This document shows positions 63,748-64,000 of a DNA stretch of 64,000 nucleotides, piece by piece. The stretch's first letter is position 1, and each line of letters starts with the position of its first letter. Position numbers and translations under genes: made by a program. The notes below the pieces were generated by a model, which worked only from the letters and a program-made list of their open reading frames with translations, did no database searches and was not told the DNA's origin. Source of the stretch: Noviherbaspirillum pedocola (lineage in GTDB: Bacteria > Pseudomonadota > Gammaproteobacteria > Burkholderiales > Burkholderiaceae_D); assembly GCF_016632335.1 (NCBI RefSeq), contig NZ_JAEPBG010000003.1, positions 1-64,000 on the forward strand. Direction: 5' to 3'.

Positions 63748-64000
63748 TCAAAAAACCAGAGCCTTATCGGCCCAAGCAGTCCATTGGGCAAGTTCGTCCA
63801 TGCTGCTGCGATGCGCGCCGGCTATCAGGCTTTCTGTAGCAATGCCACGTGCATCCATGCAGGAGCCACACACGCCGACCACCCCGCCGTGTTTGATGAG
63901 AAGAGTCAACATCGTTTCAATGTTGTAGTACCCGGTGGGGGTTTTCTGCTGACCGTGCGCAGCAGATGCCGCGTCGCCGATGAGAAAAATACGTACTTCG
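63748..64000 (-). CDS. DsrE/DsrF-like family protein, 5' end outside window
   Basis: The last 84 codons are visible on the minus strand. They read EVRIFLIGDA, TPTGYYNIETML and VVGVCGSCMDARGI, ending WADKALVF. The GSCMDARG cysteine motif is typical of DsrE-family (TusD-like) sulfur-carrier proteins. It ends 14 bp before the metallo-hydrolase start, so it lies in the same operon. The start codon is beyond the window edge. Confidence 0.8.
   Translation of the reverse strand, partial: EVRIFLIGDAASAAHGQQKTPTGYYNIETMLTLLIKHGGVVGVCGSCMDARGIATESLIAGAHRSSMDELAQWTAWADKALVF

Larger units (their letters stand above)
16491..64000. mobile_element. Genomic island inserted in gdhA, GMT-type module at its left end; right end not in window
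   Basis: The left boundary is the point where gdhA coding homology ends (about 16490). From here the base composition and codon use change: the 16.5-25 kb operon is clearly more AT-rich. Recombinases, small accessory genes and metal-resistance operons follow. The missing 3' part of gdhA is not seen anywhere up to 64000, so I infer that the island extends beyond the window. It could also be a composite of several insertions, since a second recombinase lies at 27.5 kb. Confidence 0.6.

Overview
The window is a chromosomal stretch of a betaproteobacterium, most likely Burkholderiales of the Oxalobacteraceae type (judged from the housekeeping proteins and the GC-rich codon use of the first 16 kb). 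It holds three zones.

(1) Positions 1-16.5 kb. The left edge is an IS3-family element whose orfB lacks its end, next to what looks like the first codons of an IS110-family transposase. Ordinary chromosomal genes follow: glycerol kinase and an SMP-30 lactonase, an SbmA/YddA-like ABC protein, an M20 amidohydrolase, a lipoprotein aminopeptidase, an acyl-CoA ligase, an acyl-CoA thioesterase with a PhoD phosphatase, an Atm1-type ABC exporter, a LysR regulator, and the 5' part of a glutamate dehydrogenase gene (gdhA).

(2) Positions about 16.49-29.5 kb. gdhA is cut after about 155 codons by foreign, less GC-rich DNA. Five overlapping genes start there: a VPA1267-like small protein, a RecD2-like helicase, and three proteins matching the Gamma-Mobile-Trio (GMT) recombination module (GmtY, GmtZ, GmtX). 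The module is followed by a complete, divergent glutamate dehydrogenase that can replace the broken host gene and that differs in sequence at the insertion point. After it come a strongly structured non-coding segment, a short FimB-like tyrosine recombinase with inverted repeats in front of it, two overlapping paralogous microproteins, and two divergent unknown genes sharing a near-consensus LexA box.

(3) Positions about 29.5-64 kb are metal and metalloid resistance cargo. There is an arsRC-acr3-arsH operon with a perfect ArsR-type operator. A copper block contains a CopA/SilP P-type ATPase operon behind an FNR-type promoter, an archaeal-type SAM synthetase behind a CueR-type promoter, and a copCD/multicopper oxidase/TolC/CusF operon behind a second CueR-type promoter. 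A czcICBA-CDF-EamA cluster, a cusCBAF operon ending in a methyltransferase, a cytochrome c, a MerR-family remnant, an MFS permease, an ETHE1-like metallo-hydrolase and a partial DsrE-family gene complete it. The 3' part of the interrupted gdhA is not seen, so the island probably runs past the right edge.

The genes fit together as an integrated metal-resistance island: the GMT module would move it, the spare gdh would pay the cost of its insertion site, and the cargo exports or oxidises Cu(I)/Ag(I), Co/Zn/Cd and arsenite. No intact CueR-type regulator is present in the window, so the two CueR-type promoters must depend on a regulator encoded elsewhere.
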